Assembly (NCBI GenBank): GCA_963575645.1
Contig: OY754468.1
Span: 51,967,665 to 52,031,664, forward strand
Source: Xanthostigma xanthostigma
Taxonomy: Eukaryota; Arthropoda; Insecta; Raphidioptera; Raphidiidae
Direction: 5' to 3'
DNA length: 64,000 bases
Shown: positions 37,301 through 43,200 of the stretch, in pieces
Layout: every line of letters begins with the position of its first letter
Position numbering within the stretch: position 1 is the first letter of the stretch
Translations under genes and position numbers: made by a program
Notes under the pieces: model-generated
Databases searched by the model: none
What the model saw: the letters and a program-made list of their open reading frames with translations, nothing else
Told to the model about the DNA's origin: nothing

Positions 37301-39810
37301 CCCCGTCCATTTGGGGTCACTTTGGCCGCTACCAGGGGGTTCTGCACCACTCATAGGCCCAGATTACCACTCGCCATCCGGTTGCCTCTCCGACACCGGA
37401 TTGACGTGCCATTGCTTTGAATAGAACATTTTTCATTTGTATTTAAAGACCAATTCGCCCTTCTAGTTCTACCTAGTTTAATCATACAGGTAAGAAAATC
37501 TACGTTGATATAACTTTGGACCAAATCTGTTCATACATTTGTGGTGACTGATTATCTTATACAGTAACTACCCTAGCGGTAGAGTAGGGGCAGTAAAAGT
37601 CGAAATTTCCCTAATTAAGAATTATATCTCACAATAACAATTTTATTATTTTACACTGGACATTGGAAAATGGAAAGTAGTGATCTTAGGTACAGTGATC
37701 TCCCTGGAAATGTAAATTAAAATCAACTGATTTGATTGGTATATTTGGTTTATCATTTCCTTGAATGTAATCAACGCGTGTAAATAAAATATTGTATGCT
37801 CGTGCCATAAGTTAAAAAATGATCATATTTTTGAAGAATTTTATAAAGCACTAGCGGCCGGGTGCGGCTTCGTCCAAATTTGTAAATTGCCACCGTTTTG
37901 TCTGTCGACTTACGTTGCAAAATTGGTCTCCACAAAAATATTTAACGCGACTAAATGTAGCCTATGTCCGCGCTGAAGATCCATTCTAAATATCGGTGAA
38001 AAGTGTTTTTTTGAAATCGAATGAGTAGTTACGAAGAAAGCCCTCTGTACACACACAAACACAAAATTCACACTGAGCACTCTACCTTTGTAATATTAAG
38101 TATAGATTTATGTGGGAGAATTGATGGTGCCTTTTACAAAGGTACATGCCTACAATAAATTATTAAGGTATCAACTTACAGGGGTTAATTTGGTTTTATT
38201 ACCAATTCTCAGATTTTATTTGGATGTCATAAACCGTAATAGGTAGGTATAAAAGTCAATGTTATTAGGTAAAACTGAGAAATAATAATTGAACATACAT
38301 TTCAAATGTTTCCTGACATATTGACAATTTCTAGAAATCGGCAACTTATATTTTCTTACCTGGACACGTTTCCGTCGATATTTTCTTGGGATTCCTTTAC
38401 ATTCCATTTTGCAATTTAACTTTTTTTTTTAACAATACACAATAAAAGCACTCGTCTTCAAAGAATTTTTAAAATAAACTGAAAACAAATCAAAGTATAA
38501 CACTGTTTGACATTGCAATCATTCAAATTCTTACGTAATTATGATAAAAATTATTTCATAACACCAAAATGCACTAAACACCGTAAATTAGATATTATTA
38601 ACATTATTTTATGCAAAAGTACAATTTGCTAAAACATATTTTACATAAAGCCCCGCATTAATGAATAAAAACCAATTACAATACCTAACGCCTTGGTATT
38701 CGTGAAAGATGTCAAAGATTTTTAGAACATCACTCAAAATCTGGCATTTTAAATATGAAAATTTAAAGTATCTAAAAAATTAAGAACCGTTTCAAATTTC
38801 AATATTAGTCCGTAATATCGATAAAAAAAACTAACAAAAAAAGTTGTCAGTGTGCGTATACTTGGTTGCCTACATTCAGGGATTCCCAAACAAGGAGTAA
38901 AACATACTAAATTGCATTCGGCAAAGCTGACTTGCACGTAACTTTAGTTGCCTACATTCAGGAGTTTCATTCAAAATTTTAGGTTTAATTTTCGAGGGAG
39001 TCTAACTATAATATTATCCAAAATTTCAACAATTACTTTTAAAAAAGAATGCGTCAGACTCTCGCGCGTTAGAAGTGAAACTTCTTAGAGTCTAGCATTT
39101 GTTGACTATTTTATTATTTGGGGATTAGTTAATGTGGAATTTGTTAGCGTGGCTAGAGTGCCTATGACGCTTAGACAGAGAGAGTAGAAACGATTATTCC
39201 ACTCTTTCTTTTCAAATGCCGGTTGAAGTCGAAGAACGGGAAACGTTTCATTTTTTGTCTGATCCAGATCAGTTTACAATACGCGCCACGAATCTAAAAG
39301 GCTCGGAAGTTAGATGCGAATGCGGGCTTGCGCTTGTACAGTCTGTTTAAAAACTACAAACTCGCAACTCAACAAAACTAAAATAACAAGAACAACTTGA
39401 CAATAGCGTAATCGACTGTACTTTAAAGCAGGAAAGTGACAAAGGTGACGAGCGATCACAGCCAATCACCGACGAGCGCACGTTCCGCGCAGGTAGCCGG
39501 GAGGTGGTGGGAGTATCAACGGCTCTAAAATGTGTCTTTGCGACGCTGTTTGTGACTAACTTACGAACCTTTTAGATCCGAGGCGCGTATTGTAACTAGT
39601 TTCACTTCAAAAATTCACGAATCGGTTTTCGTCAAACAAAATATATTCATAACAACTTGTTTTTCAGTCGAAGAGCCCATTTACATGAAACAATTGAGAC
39701 AGCTTCGTTGGGGACACCTCAAGCACATTCAACAAGAAATCAGAAGACTTGAAGATTTAGAAAGATACTTAGACTCAGTACCGTCGTATTATAATTTTTC
39801 CAACATGTGA
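881..39810 (+). CDS. Unrecognised large multi-exon gene (5' end missing), about 706 residues visible
   Basis: Ten exons join in matching phase: 881-1078, 12373-12555, 19904-20101, 21848-22004, 22499-22773, 24083-24251, 25620-25932, 28067-28245, 31115-31418 and 39668-39810, ending in TGA. All have AG acceptors and GT donors; the exon 7 donor (GTTCGT) is weak. The first visible exon starts mid-codon, so the start lies upstream or in an alternative first exon near 4837. I do not recognise the family. Most of the protein looks disordered: an acidic patch in exon 1 (SEDDEGDG), a His/Gln-rich stretch in exon 7, and a Lys/Asn/Glu-rich exon 5. Three parts look structured: exon 4 ([18 protein letters not shown], then basic), exon 8 ([17 protein letters not shown]), and the last exon, a predicted amphipathic helix [20 protein letters not shown] followed by LERYLDS and a C-terminal FSNM. 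The exons are GC-richer than their introns, supporting real coding. The last intron (31419-39667) holds an antisense gene. Confidence is high for the gene, nil for its function. Confidence 0.8.
1127..1886 (+). mobile_element. Family G repeat with a tRNA-like insert and terminal hairpin, copy 1
   Basis: It shares both flanks with 44364-45209 in the same orientation. The left part is TTGGCAAAACCAAAAGTGCA..., and the right part ends in a hairpin made of GCACATACCGCTA and TAGCGGTATGTGC. Between them, on the minus strand (about 1350-1280), is a tRNA-like block with a box A-like TGGCCGAGCGG and a box B-like GAGTTCGATTCCC. The corresponding block in the second copy is a different tRNA-like sequence. 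This is a non-autonomous element of unknown class; the tRNA part is not a functional tRNA, since the acceptor ends do not pair. Confidence 0.65.
2029..4599. mobile_element. Long terminal-inverted-repeat element with a nested insertion
   Basis: About 2029-2250 is the reverse complement of about 4376-4599, with matching blocks such as GGCACATAAAGTGTTACAGA and GTCAAGGTCAACTTCACTTT. The right end is ...CCACCCTGTAT, an end type shared with other repeats in the window (14840-15592). The left arm is interrupted by a nested element, 2532-3252, plus a small inverted repeat (about 2262 and 2508). No intact transposase is seen in the interior. The short ORFs here lie within the repeat arms. Confidence 0.65.
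2532..3252. mobile_element. Nested TIR element
   Basis: Inverted ends are GAATGAGCCTTTTTCCTGA at the left and TCAGGAAAAAGGCTCATTC at the right. Both are followed inward by a diverged match around CTAGTAGTAGGGACAAAC and its reverse. It lies inside the left arm of the larger 2029-4599 element, so it inserted later. The interior is AT-rich and non-coding. Confidence 0.6.
4837..4859 (+). CDS. Possible alternative first coding exon of the 881-39810 gene
   Basis: A GC-rich island in AT-rich DNA (about 4715-4860) contains an ATG at 4837, seven codons (MPTAVAT) and then AA|GTGAGTAAG, a strong donor. The exon ends in phase 2, exactly the phase needed to join the exon at 12373 (A TAT TAC...). The GC-rich sequence upstream looks like a 5' UTR or promoter. 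This would give a shorter isoform that skips the exon at 881. It is inferred only from phase, donor quality and base composition. Confidence 0.4.
5391..5469. repeat. Near-perfect AT-rich hairpin
   Basis: ACAATTATATTGACA at the left and TGTCAATATAATTGT at the right flank a further palindrome centred on TAAATTTA. About 80 bp of almost pure A/T could form a long stem. It lies inside the CTAGCGG-headed element. Confidence 0.6.
5659..5736. repeat. (AT)n microsatellite
   Basis: About 78 bp of uninterrupted AT dinucleotide preceded by GATAGATAGATG and followed by TATACTG. It is part of the surrounding mobile element. Confidence 0.9.
5975..6547 (+). mobile_element. Family B mariner-like MITE, copy 1
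   Basis: Terminal inverted repeats start CAGTATGTAGACACGTAAGG and end with the reverse (CATACTG). TA dinucleotides flank both ends (5973-5974 and 6548-6549), as expected for Tc1/mariner-type insertion. It is about 573 bp with no coding capacity. Sister copies are 25961-26526 and 54978-55542. Confidence 0.85.
6973..7375 (+). repeat. Direct duplication of a ~100-bp block about 300 bp apart
   Basis: The block ACCCCTTTAAAAAATGCGAT... through ATCATGCTTATAGAAAAAAA occurs at about 6973-7076 and again, diverged, at about 7275-7375. Between them is an inverted pair around CAGACGTTTG/CAAACGTCTG. It looks like old repeat debris; the short ORF across it is not considered a gene. Confidence 0.6.
7376..8213. 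other. Intronic AT-rich DNA, no gene seen
   Basis: A diffuse AT-rich stretch with simple 'ATAAATTTGAT'-like repetition near 7905-8000. No exon-like GC-rich block and no clear transposon ends are seen. Confidence 0.5.
8214..8764 (+). mobile_element. CTAGCGG-headed repeat followed by a truncated ACAGGGTG element
   Basis: It begins with CTAGCGGTCCGGCCCGG, a head family also seen at 17331 and 37854. From about 8505 to 8764 it matches the right arm of the 14840-15592 element, through CTATGTCCCATTCTTAATGG to ...CACCCTGTA. This is a truncated copy. The 8714-8953 ORF starts inside it and is not a gene. Confidence 0.6.
9394..9554 (+). mobile_element. Family A repeat, short copy 2
   Basis: It runs TTTTTGACGTGATAACGTC... 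to ...CTTTACAGACAACCAATTTT. It is a 161-bp minimal version of the family, directly followed by a second copy sharing the junction TTTT. Confidence 0.75.
9551..10127 (+). mobile_element. Family A repeat, copy 3 (head-to-tail with copy 2)
   Basis: It starts TTTTGACGTGATAACGTC immediately at the end of copy 2 and ends ACAGACAACCAATTTTT. The interior is longer, about 577 bp. The right-hand ~70 bp matches the left end of the window in reverse. The 9294-9749 ORF runs through the two copies and is rejected as a gene. Confidence 0.75.
10666..11280. mobile_element. Double foldback element with nested inverted repeats
   Basis: The outer arms (10666 onward, TACAGTGTGGTCACTTAAGTG; and its reverse ending at 11280) run about 135 bp inward, through GTTGGTGCATGTCCGATAAT and its reverse. 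The inner boundary carries CATACAGGGTA on the left and CACCCTGTATG on the right, suggesting a second element between the arms. The short ORF 11060-11302 lies in the arm. Confidence 0.65.
11290..12330. other. Intronic DNA with probable repeat debris, no gene seen
   Basis: This is a mixed AT-rich stretch. A somewhat GC-richer portion around 11530-11760 reads like degraded repeat sequence, and 12270-12305 ends in AGCGAAGCCGCCGGC. No exon with usable splice sites is recognised until the acceptor at 12372. Confidence 0.45.
12617..12960 (+). repeat. Interspersed repeat with a 20-nt perfect stem-loop
   Basis: Shortly after the exon donor at 12556, the sequence contains GGGGGCACGGCAGTGCCCCC (12666-12685), a fully paired hairpin, in a GC-richer body of about 200 bp. 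Its 3' side degenerates into ACTC/ATTC-type short tandem repeats (about 12903-12945). It is probably a non-coding mobile element. The ORF 12641-12901 lies within it and has no splice or start context of a gene. Confidence 0.5.
13271..13709 (-). mobile_element. tRNA-derived SINE with 8-bp target duplication
   Basis: On the minus strand the element starts CCGAGCGGGGTGGCGTAGTT, contains a box B GGGTTCGAATCCC, and ends in an (ATT)n tail (13271-13308). Both flanks carry TTTAGGTT (13263-13270 and 13710-13717), a target-site duplication typical of LINE-mobilised SINEs. The tRNA-related head does not close an acceptor stem, so it is not a functional tRNA. Confidence 0.85.
14840..15592. mobile_element. 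ACAGGGTG-ended TIR element with a second nested palindrome
   Basis: The outer TIR is about 100 bp (TACAGGGTGTCCCAT... and its reverse ending ACACCCTGTA). Inside it, a second inverted repeat joins about 14935-15105 to about 15190-15365, including the block ACCAGTGGCGTACGGCAGGA and its reverse. An asymmetric insert (about 15366-15495) sits between inner and outer right arms. A truncated copy is at 8505-8764. Confidence 0.75.
15951..16001. repeat. Hairpin TAGTATATTGTGCAACTAGT
   Basis: The arms TAGTAT.TTGTGCAACT and AGTTGCACATACTA fold around GCGACAATGCCGC. A related motif with GTGCGACTAGTG occurs at 40912-41040, so this is likely a small dispersed repeat. Confidence 0.5.
16015..17326. other. 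Intronic DNA, no gene seen
   Basis: AT-rich with a small GC-richer part around 17030-17230 that contains no convincing splice-bounded coding block. TACAGAGTGATTCC near 16288 resembles a repeat end also seen at 21428. Confidence 0.4.
17327..18195 (+). mobile_element. CTAGCGG-headed interspersed element
   Basis: It starts ACTAGCGGCCCGGTACGTGC and ends in ATAGATATAGATATAAAA, a short-repeat tail of the kind left by LINE-type retrotransposition. There is a mid-body duplicated block around AAAGTTTCAATTTGACAGCA. It is non-coding. Confidence 0.55.
18200..18900 (+). mobile_element. Family D TTAA-flanked MITE, copy 1
   Basis: TTAA sits at both ends, with short inverted repeats GGAGGTTGA and TCAACCTCC inside. 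TTAA duplication is characteristic of piggyBac-type transposition. It is about 700 bp, AT-rich and non-coding. Sister copies: 42705-43413 (inverted) and 52955-53650. Confidence 0.8.
19058..19641. mobile_element. TTAA-flanked MITE with GGTAGTTTGG ends
   Basis: TTAA-GGTAGTTTGG at the left and CCAAACTACC-TTAA at the right. It is about 580 bp with no ORF. It is a second, sequence-unrelated TTAA family close to family D copy 1. Confidence 0.75.
20102..21847. other. Intron between exons 3 and 4 of the first gene
   Basis: No second gene is seen. Weak inverted similarity joins 20220-20275 (CTTGACGTTCAAGG..., TTCTTCCTCAG) and 21250-21285 (CTGAGGAAGAGTTAA), suggesting an old foldback element spanning most of the intron. 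The rest is AT-rich. Confidence 0.4.
22838..23912 (+). repeat. Left arm of a large inverted repeat bracketing two exons
   Basis: Apart from the Helitron at 23085-23611, this arm is the reverse complement of 26721-27983 (itself interrupted at 26983-27695). Shared blocks include GTGTGCACGAAGCCTACTAG, ACATGTTTCTATGG and CCCGGAACACAACAAGC. The arm begins 65 bp after the exon 5 donor and ends 170 bp before exon 6. Confidence 0.8.
23085..23611 (+). mobile_element. Non-autonomous Helitron, copy 1
   Basis: The 5' end is TCATATATATTAATACGC and the 3' end CAGGTCACACTAG, with a degenerate hairpin around AATAATTCGC about 10 bp before CTAG. It is inserted between A and T. The homologous position in the right arm (around 27725) lacks it and reads ACAATATTTAAATAATTAG, giving an internal empty site. 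Helitron ends (TC...CTAG, 3' hairpin, A/T target, no duplication) are all met. Sister copies: 59326-59905 and 62512-62959. Confidence 0.85.
24902..25410. mobile_element. Possible TIR element with CTAAGTGAGCGACT ends
   Basis: TTACTAAGTGAGCGACT occurs near the left end, and its reverse (AGTCGCTCACTTAGTAA) at about 25380-25400. Inside is a hairpin of TAGTTAATTGTTTGA against its reverse, and a twice-repeated 'CGCATACCCCGTTATCGTTCACCC' type block. No coding sequence is seen. Confidence 0.45.
25961..26526 (+). mobile_element. Family B mariner-like MITE, copy 2 (28 bp after a splice donor)
   Basis: CAGTATGTAAACACG... to ...ACATACTG with TA on both sides (25959-25960, 26527-26528). It begins 28 bp after the end of exon 7 (25932) of the first gene, whose donor is weak. 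It lies just before the right inverted arm. Confidence 0.85.
26721..27983 (-). repeat. Right arm of the large inverted repeat bracketing two exons
   Basis: Reverse complement of 22838-23912, with a nested palindromic element at 26983-27695. It lacks the Helitron found in the left arm. Together the arms enclose exons 6 and 7 (24083-25932). Confidence 0.8.
26983..27695. mobile_element. Palindromic TIR element with a 6-bp target duplication
   Basis: The ends are TATGGCACGC... and ...GCGTGCCATA, with arms of 90 bp or more. Flanking ATAATT (26977-26982 and 27696-27701) matches the single ATT ATGGCGCC context of the uninterrupted left arm, so boundaries are supported by a paralogous empty site. 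The interior has several more AT-rich inverted tracts. No transposase is seen. Confidence 0.75.
28270..28322. repeat. (TA)n microsatellite
   Basis: About 50 bp of TA dinucleotide, 25 bp after the exon 8 donor at 28246. A shorter TATATAT copy borders the other end of the adjoining foldback (about 28872). Confidence 0.9.
28324..28870. mobile_element. Foldback element centred near 28600
   Basis: The left arm (GTACGTGGAAAACGCCGTA..., CAGTGATATTTCGCTCCAAA) and right arm (TTTGGAGCGAAATATCACTG..., TACGGCGTTTTCCACGTAC) pair over about 230 bp each. Outer ends contain AATAGATAGCGGAT and its partial reverse. The 28063-28596 ORF runs through the arm and microsatellite and is not a gene. Confidence 0.75.
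28958..29492 (+). mobile_element. Family F: tRNA-like head plus long hairpin, copy 1
   Basis: After a (TATG)n tract comes a tRNA-like region (29047-29135) with a box A-like TGGCTAGCCGTACGG and a box B-like GGTTCTAATACC. A near-perfect hairpin (about 29155-29490) follows, with AAAGCGTGGGGCGCT pairing AGCGCCCCACGCTTT at the tip. The same assembly occurs in reverse at 52363-52905. It is a SINE-like element; the hairpin is unusual for a SINE. Confidence 0.75.
29902..31017 (+). repeat. 86/87-bp tandem repeat, 13 units, each with a CACGTG box
   Basis: The unit starts CGTCTTACGAATTTTCGATC and ends GTGTACAAAAG(T)(T/A)TT. Each unit contains GTCACGTG; units 1 and 5 have the full palindrome GGTCACGTGACC and the others GGTCACGTGTCC or TGTCACGTGTCC. 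Units 1-8 alternate between 8-A/TTTT and 7-A/TATT versions (87 and 86 bp), and units 1-4 repeat as 5-8. Units 9 and 11 share a TCATGTCACG variant. The last unit is diverged. Short inverted ends GAAGTGAAAACTT (29881) and AAGTTTTCACTTC (about 31028) flank the array. It lies in intron 8 of the first gene and is not CRISPR-like. Confidence 0.9.
31513..32155. mobile_element. TIR element with CGCACGTTGAAAACAA ends
   Basis: TCGCACGTTGAAAACAAAAGT at the left and its reverse ATTGTTTTCAACGTGCGA at the right. The interior repeatedly carries 'AGTGTCACT' type blocks. It is about 640 bp and non-coding. Confidence 0.65.
32393..32581. repeat. Short foldback, ~45-bp arms
   Basis: AGAGCTAGCTACGGAAATAGG... and its reverse at 32561-32581 enclose about 100 bp. 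No coding sequence is seen. Confidence 0.7.
33473..33552. repeat. Hairpin ACACCACA...TGTGGTGT
   Basis: Arms containing CGAAAGTGTGATA and TATCACACTTTCG fold around a G/C-rich loop region (GCCCTGTGCGCGAGGGGC). It is followed at about 33568-33876 by another inverted pair (TTTTCTTCATACCTCG and its diverged reverse), so this is a patch of small foldback elements downstream of the antisense gene. Confidence 0.55.
33882..34116 (-). repeat. 123-bp tandem duplication of the 3' end of the antisense gene
   Basis: Positions 33882-33993 repeat 34005-34116 with few changes. The inner copy holds the last ~15 codons, the stop and the 3' UTR start of the gene ending at 34072. In the outer copy the stop codon TAG is replaced by TGG, so it is not a functional terminus. 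The AATAAA at 34062-34067 is also present in the duplicate. Confidence 0.85.
34072..38407 (-). CDS. Antisense nested gene: 436-aa Ser/Asp-rich, basic-ended protein of unknown function
   Basis: Exon 1, 38407-38360, encodes [16 protein letters not shown] and ends CAG|GTAAGA in phase 0. Exon 2, 35334-34072, starts after TTTTTTTCCAG in phase 0 with [15 protein letters not shown] and runs 420 codons to TAG. The N-terminal third is strongly basic with coiled-coil potential ([30 protein letters not shown]). The middle is a run of Asp/Ser ([20 protein letters not shown]). The C-terminal part has Lys/Arg clusters resembling nuclear localisation signals ([15 protein letters not shown]). A motif recurs at least four times: [52 protein letters not shown], with a fifth weak form DFEYVPSSF. 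No family is recognised; a chromatin or RNA-associated role is a guess. It lies wholly inside the last intron of the plus-strand gene. AATAAA is at 34067-34062. Confidence 0.75.
35395..36215. other. Intron of the antisense gene, repeat head only
   Basis: A CTAG-headed GC-rich fragment (CTAGCTCTTCGGTCCGGCTTCG, about 35401) resembles the CTAGCGG family. The rest is AT-rich with no gene. Confidence 0.45.
36218..37421. mobile_element. 1.2-kb near-perfect foldback with TA target duplication
   Basis: Two ~580-bp arms are reverse complements with very few mismatches, around a loop at about 36796-36842. The ends are TTCAAAGCAATGGCACGTCA and its reverse, flanked by TA (36216-36217 and 37422-37423). 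The arms repeat the short word GGATGGCA and GGCAACCGGAT several times. It looks young because the arms hardly differ. There is no coding capacity. It is in both the last intron of gene 1 and the antisense gene's intron. Confidence 0.9.
37425..37853. other. Intronic DNA, no gene seen
   Basis: An AT-rich stretch between the foldback and the CTAGCGG repeat. No splice-bounded coding block and no clear element ends are seen. Confidence 0.4.
37854..38107 (+). mobile_element. Short CTAGCGG-headed retroelement
   Basis: It starts CTAGCGGCCGGGTGCGGCTT and ends TTTGTAATATTAAGTATAGAT, after a CA-rich stretch. This head and tail pattern is familiar from short non-LTR or SINE-like repeats of insects. About 254 bp, non-coding. 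Confidence 0.55.
38408..39077. other. Upstream region of the antisense gene
   Basis: AT-rich. It would contain the promoter of the antisense gene, whose ATG is at 38407. 'TTGCCTACATTCAGG' is repeated at about 38866 and 38948. No other gene is seen. Confidence 0.4.
39078..39613. mobile_element. TIR element with GAAGTGAAACT ends
   Basis: AGAAGTGAAACTTCTTAGAG at the left and TAGTTTCACTTCAAAAA at the right. An internal inverted pair joins ACAATACGCGCC (39274) and GGCGCGTATTGTAA (39584). End sequences resemble those around the 29902 satellite and the 44032-44341 element, suggesting one family. It ends 54 bp before the last exon of gene 1. Confidence 0.55.
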
Positions 39811-39952
39811 ATCTTAATTGCGCATCGATTCATTTAATTAGTGTTTATATAAGAGTACGATGTTAAACTGTCGCATTATTTATACAAATATAATCGAAAA
39901 TTGCGTTGTCAGAGCTAAACATGACACATTCACGGTGCCGTTTTAATTTCGT

Positions 39953-40001
39953 AATAAAAAAAGACCCACAAAATTGTAAATAGTTGTGGGTTTAAAATAA
40001 A
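39953..40001 (+). promoter_or_regulatory. Polyadenylation signals of the 881-39810 gene
   Basis: AATAAA occurs at 39953-39958 and again at 39996-40001, about 145-190 bp after the TGA. A short stem (CCCACAAAATTG...TAGTTGTGGG) lies between them. This is consistent with a 3' end here, before the convergent Suv3 gene ending at 40207. Confidence 0.55.
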
Positions 40002-40172
40002 GTGTAATTTACAACTAATAATTAAATTTGTTTATTAAATAAAGTCAATTGACATCTTACCTTCGATTGTTTTGAATGACCTTCACTTGTTTGGGAGTCA
40101 TTTACAGATGAGCTAGGAGAGGAAACAGCTATAAAGAAAAAAGTAGAAAACAAACAGACTGTAAAAATTATT

Positions 40173-40178
40173 TTTATT
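40173..40178 (-). promoter_or_regulatory. Polyadenylation signal of Suv3
   Basis: AATAAA on the minus strand 29 bp after the Suv3 stop codon, inside an A-rich stretch. Confidence 0.5.
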
Positions 40179-40206
40179 TTTTTTTTATAAACAATCTAAT
40201 TAATAA

Positions 40207-43200
40207 CTAGTATTTTCGTTTACGTCTACCTTTACCGCTCGGTTTATTATTCCCGTTCGGTGGTCCGGGATCTTCACTTTGGTTCCATTCCTTACGCAAT
40301 TCTTTTAACATCGCCGGCGTTAATAAACCTTGCGATAATAACCGATCGGTTAAGCGGCCTTTACCAACACCTAATTCTTCAGACAGACTTTTCTCCGTTG
40401 ATTCTACAAAAAGAACATTTAAATCATTCACCCGTGGTCGGTAAAAAAACGAACTTCTATACAACGAACTTTTGACGCGATAACGTCTTATAAATTGATG
40501 AAACACCGGCTGCACGCACGAAAAAGAGTAACGTTCCGCAAGCGAGAGCGCGATAGTCTCTCTCTTCTCGCGTAACGTCAGAGAGTAGTGTGCGTTCAAC
40601 ATTTTTTTCGGCTGTTCCAGCGAAAGCTACATCTGACAGATGGCCAGATAAATTATACGGTTTGTTAACAAATATATAATATATATACATACATTCTTTT
40701 AAATGTCTTTTATAATTGCTTAAAAATATGTATTTTGCTTTGGTTGATCAAATTATTAGTCGATAAAAATATAGTTTGACAGCTACTAGAATTTAGGTTA
40801 TGTATTATTAAATATGATATTCGAGCGGAATACGTTATCACGTAAAACTATCGTCCGTAAACCGACTTTACAGACAACCAATTTTTTTTGTCAGATCCAG
40901 TGCTATAATAGTATATTGTGCGACTAGTGAGAGAAGGAGAAGATTCCATGAGCGTGAAATTTGCCGCAAGAGCGTAGCGAGTGCGGTAACACGCGAGTAG
41001 AATCAATAGTCGCACATAATACTTTATTCAACTAGCACGAGTAGTATGTAATCGGGGCCCTGATAAAAGAGGGAAAAATAATAAATCACTTCATTGATTG
41101 ACGTACCCACCGCCCTCGATGCACACGATGGCCCTGACTTTCGCTGAATTGCGATGCTGTTTTCATATATACAAATCGCTACCGCGTTCCTATTGGTCCA
41201 GAAACTATGCAGTAATAATTCATTACCGTACAGTTTCGGCTCGCTACCACGTTCCTATTGGTCCAAAACTATGTAGTTATACATTATCGTACAGTTTCGG
41301 CTCATTATTAGCACTCTACGCGTCAACATGAAGTAATTTATTATTTCTCCCGAATTTAGCAGGGCCCCAAAATTATATATTACTCAAGAGTGTTGAATAA
41401 AAGTATATACTTCCATTTAGCGTGACGTAAACTGGTTTTTAATAACTACCTTTAGAGATGTTTCGTTTTCGGCGTCCCGTGTTCCAATTTTCTCCGAACG
41501 ATTCAACCCCTGTACCTTCAGAATTCTTAACCAAGCGCGTTAATTGAAATACTCCGTCTTGAATTATTAAATCCAATTCTTGTTGCATTTCCCGAACGAT
41601 ATTCGCATCCGGGAATAAATCGGAAAACCGGTAACTGAGACAATTAAAACCAAAATAAATGAATATCGGTCGTGTACGGTTAAGCAAAACAATTTTGCAT
41701 TCGAGGTAGGTCTACGTGTCTATAAATAATTACCTTAGCCACAGATAAAGATCTAAAACGTCAAAAACAGTTTCGAGTTGTACTAAATCGATAAGATTTT
41801 TCGGAGCTGCCAAAGGCCAACCGATAGTCCTCCGAAGCCAACTATACGTAATCGTTTCGTTTTTACTATATTGTCGAGCAAACTAAAACATACGACAAAA
41901 TTATCGACACATTTGTTCCGATATTAAAACTAAACGACTTGAAATCGTTAGAATCATAACGTACCTTCGTAAACATCATGCAAACAAAAGGCATTTTTTT
42001 GTTTATCGGCGCGCAGCAGAAATCGTATCTAACTACTAACGGAAGAGGTACGTGTTGAATCAAATCGGCTAAAAATTTAAAATCTTCGATATTGCACATA
42101 AAATATAAAGAGTCGTCGAGTCTACATAAGCTAACAAAAATGTCCTGCAAAAGAAAAACGAACCATAATCAATATTATATCATTACGCAACCTTAACCCA
42201 TTGTGTGCTGGCGGTACCTACAAGTACCACATATTTTTACCTTTTGTTCCCAGCCTTGAAATGTATAGTTGTGTGCTGACGGTACTCTTAAGTACCACAA
42301 ATTTGAACCTCTGTATTCCCGGCTTTGATTTTTTTAAAGATTGTGTAATATTTTTCATAATTTTATGTTTATTTGCTACAAAAAGGAATAATGGATTGAT
42401 TTTGTCATCAAAATTATTTTTAATCATCAGACCGTTTTATGTAAAATAACTTCAACTGTAAATGCTGCCAACACAAAAATGATTTCTAAAACGTTTATAA
42501 ACATAGTGACCGAGAAGTACCAACAGTTATGCAGTCAAAAAACTATTCAATTTTATATTTATCAAACGTTGAAACGTTCGGTACTTTGAAGTACCGTGAG
42601 CACACAACTACGTATTTTAAGGTTGGGAACAAGAGGTAAAAATATGCGGTACTTGTATGTACCGTCAGCACATAACTATACGTTTACAAGCTGGACACAA
42701 TGGGTTAAGGAGGTTGATGCGTTACAGTGCCAATCAAAAGTAAGTCGAATTCTAAATGGGAACTTTTCCATAATAAATGTTTACAAAAGGTTATAAGTCG
42801 ATGATACCAATAAATTATTGTCGTAAAGGCACAAATAAATCATTTTTTTAATATTAATTAATTATTTCAGTATTTTACTTAATGGACTAACTTTTGAATT
42901 TTTTGTACAAAGTTAGGTTAGAAAAAATTAATTTACGTAAATATCTGTATTTTAGATATTTTTTGCAGTAAGTAATTAAAAAAAGAAATTAGAAGTAATA
43001 AAAATTTAAATTAAATCATTAAAAAGTTGAAAATTCAGTTAAAATTGTCAAGAATAAAAGTTTATAATCGAAAAGTGCTAAGGTTTAATAATTTTTTTTA
43101 TTGATTAAAAGTCTCCTAATTAAATTGGAAAAAATATCAAAATATGCGTAAGACATCGATGCTTTACATAGTTAGTTTTTGGAACTGCTGACATTATTTG

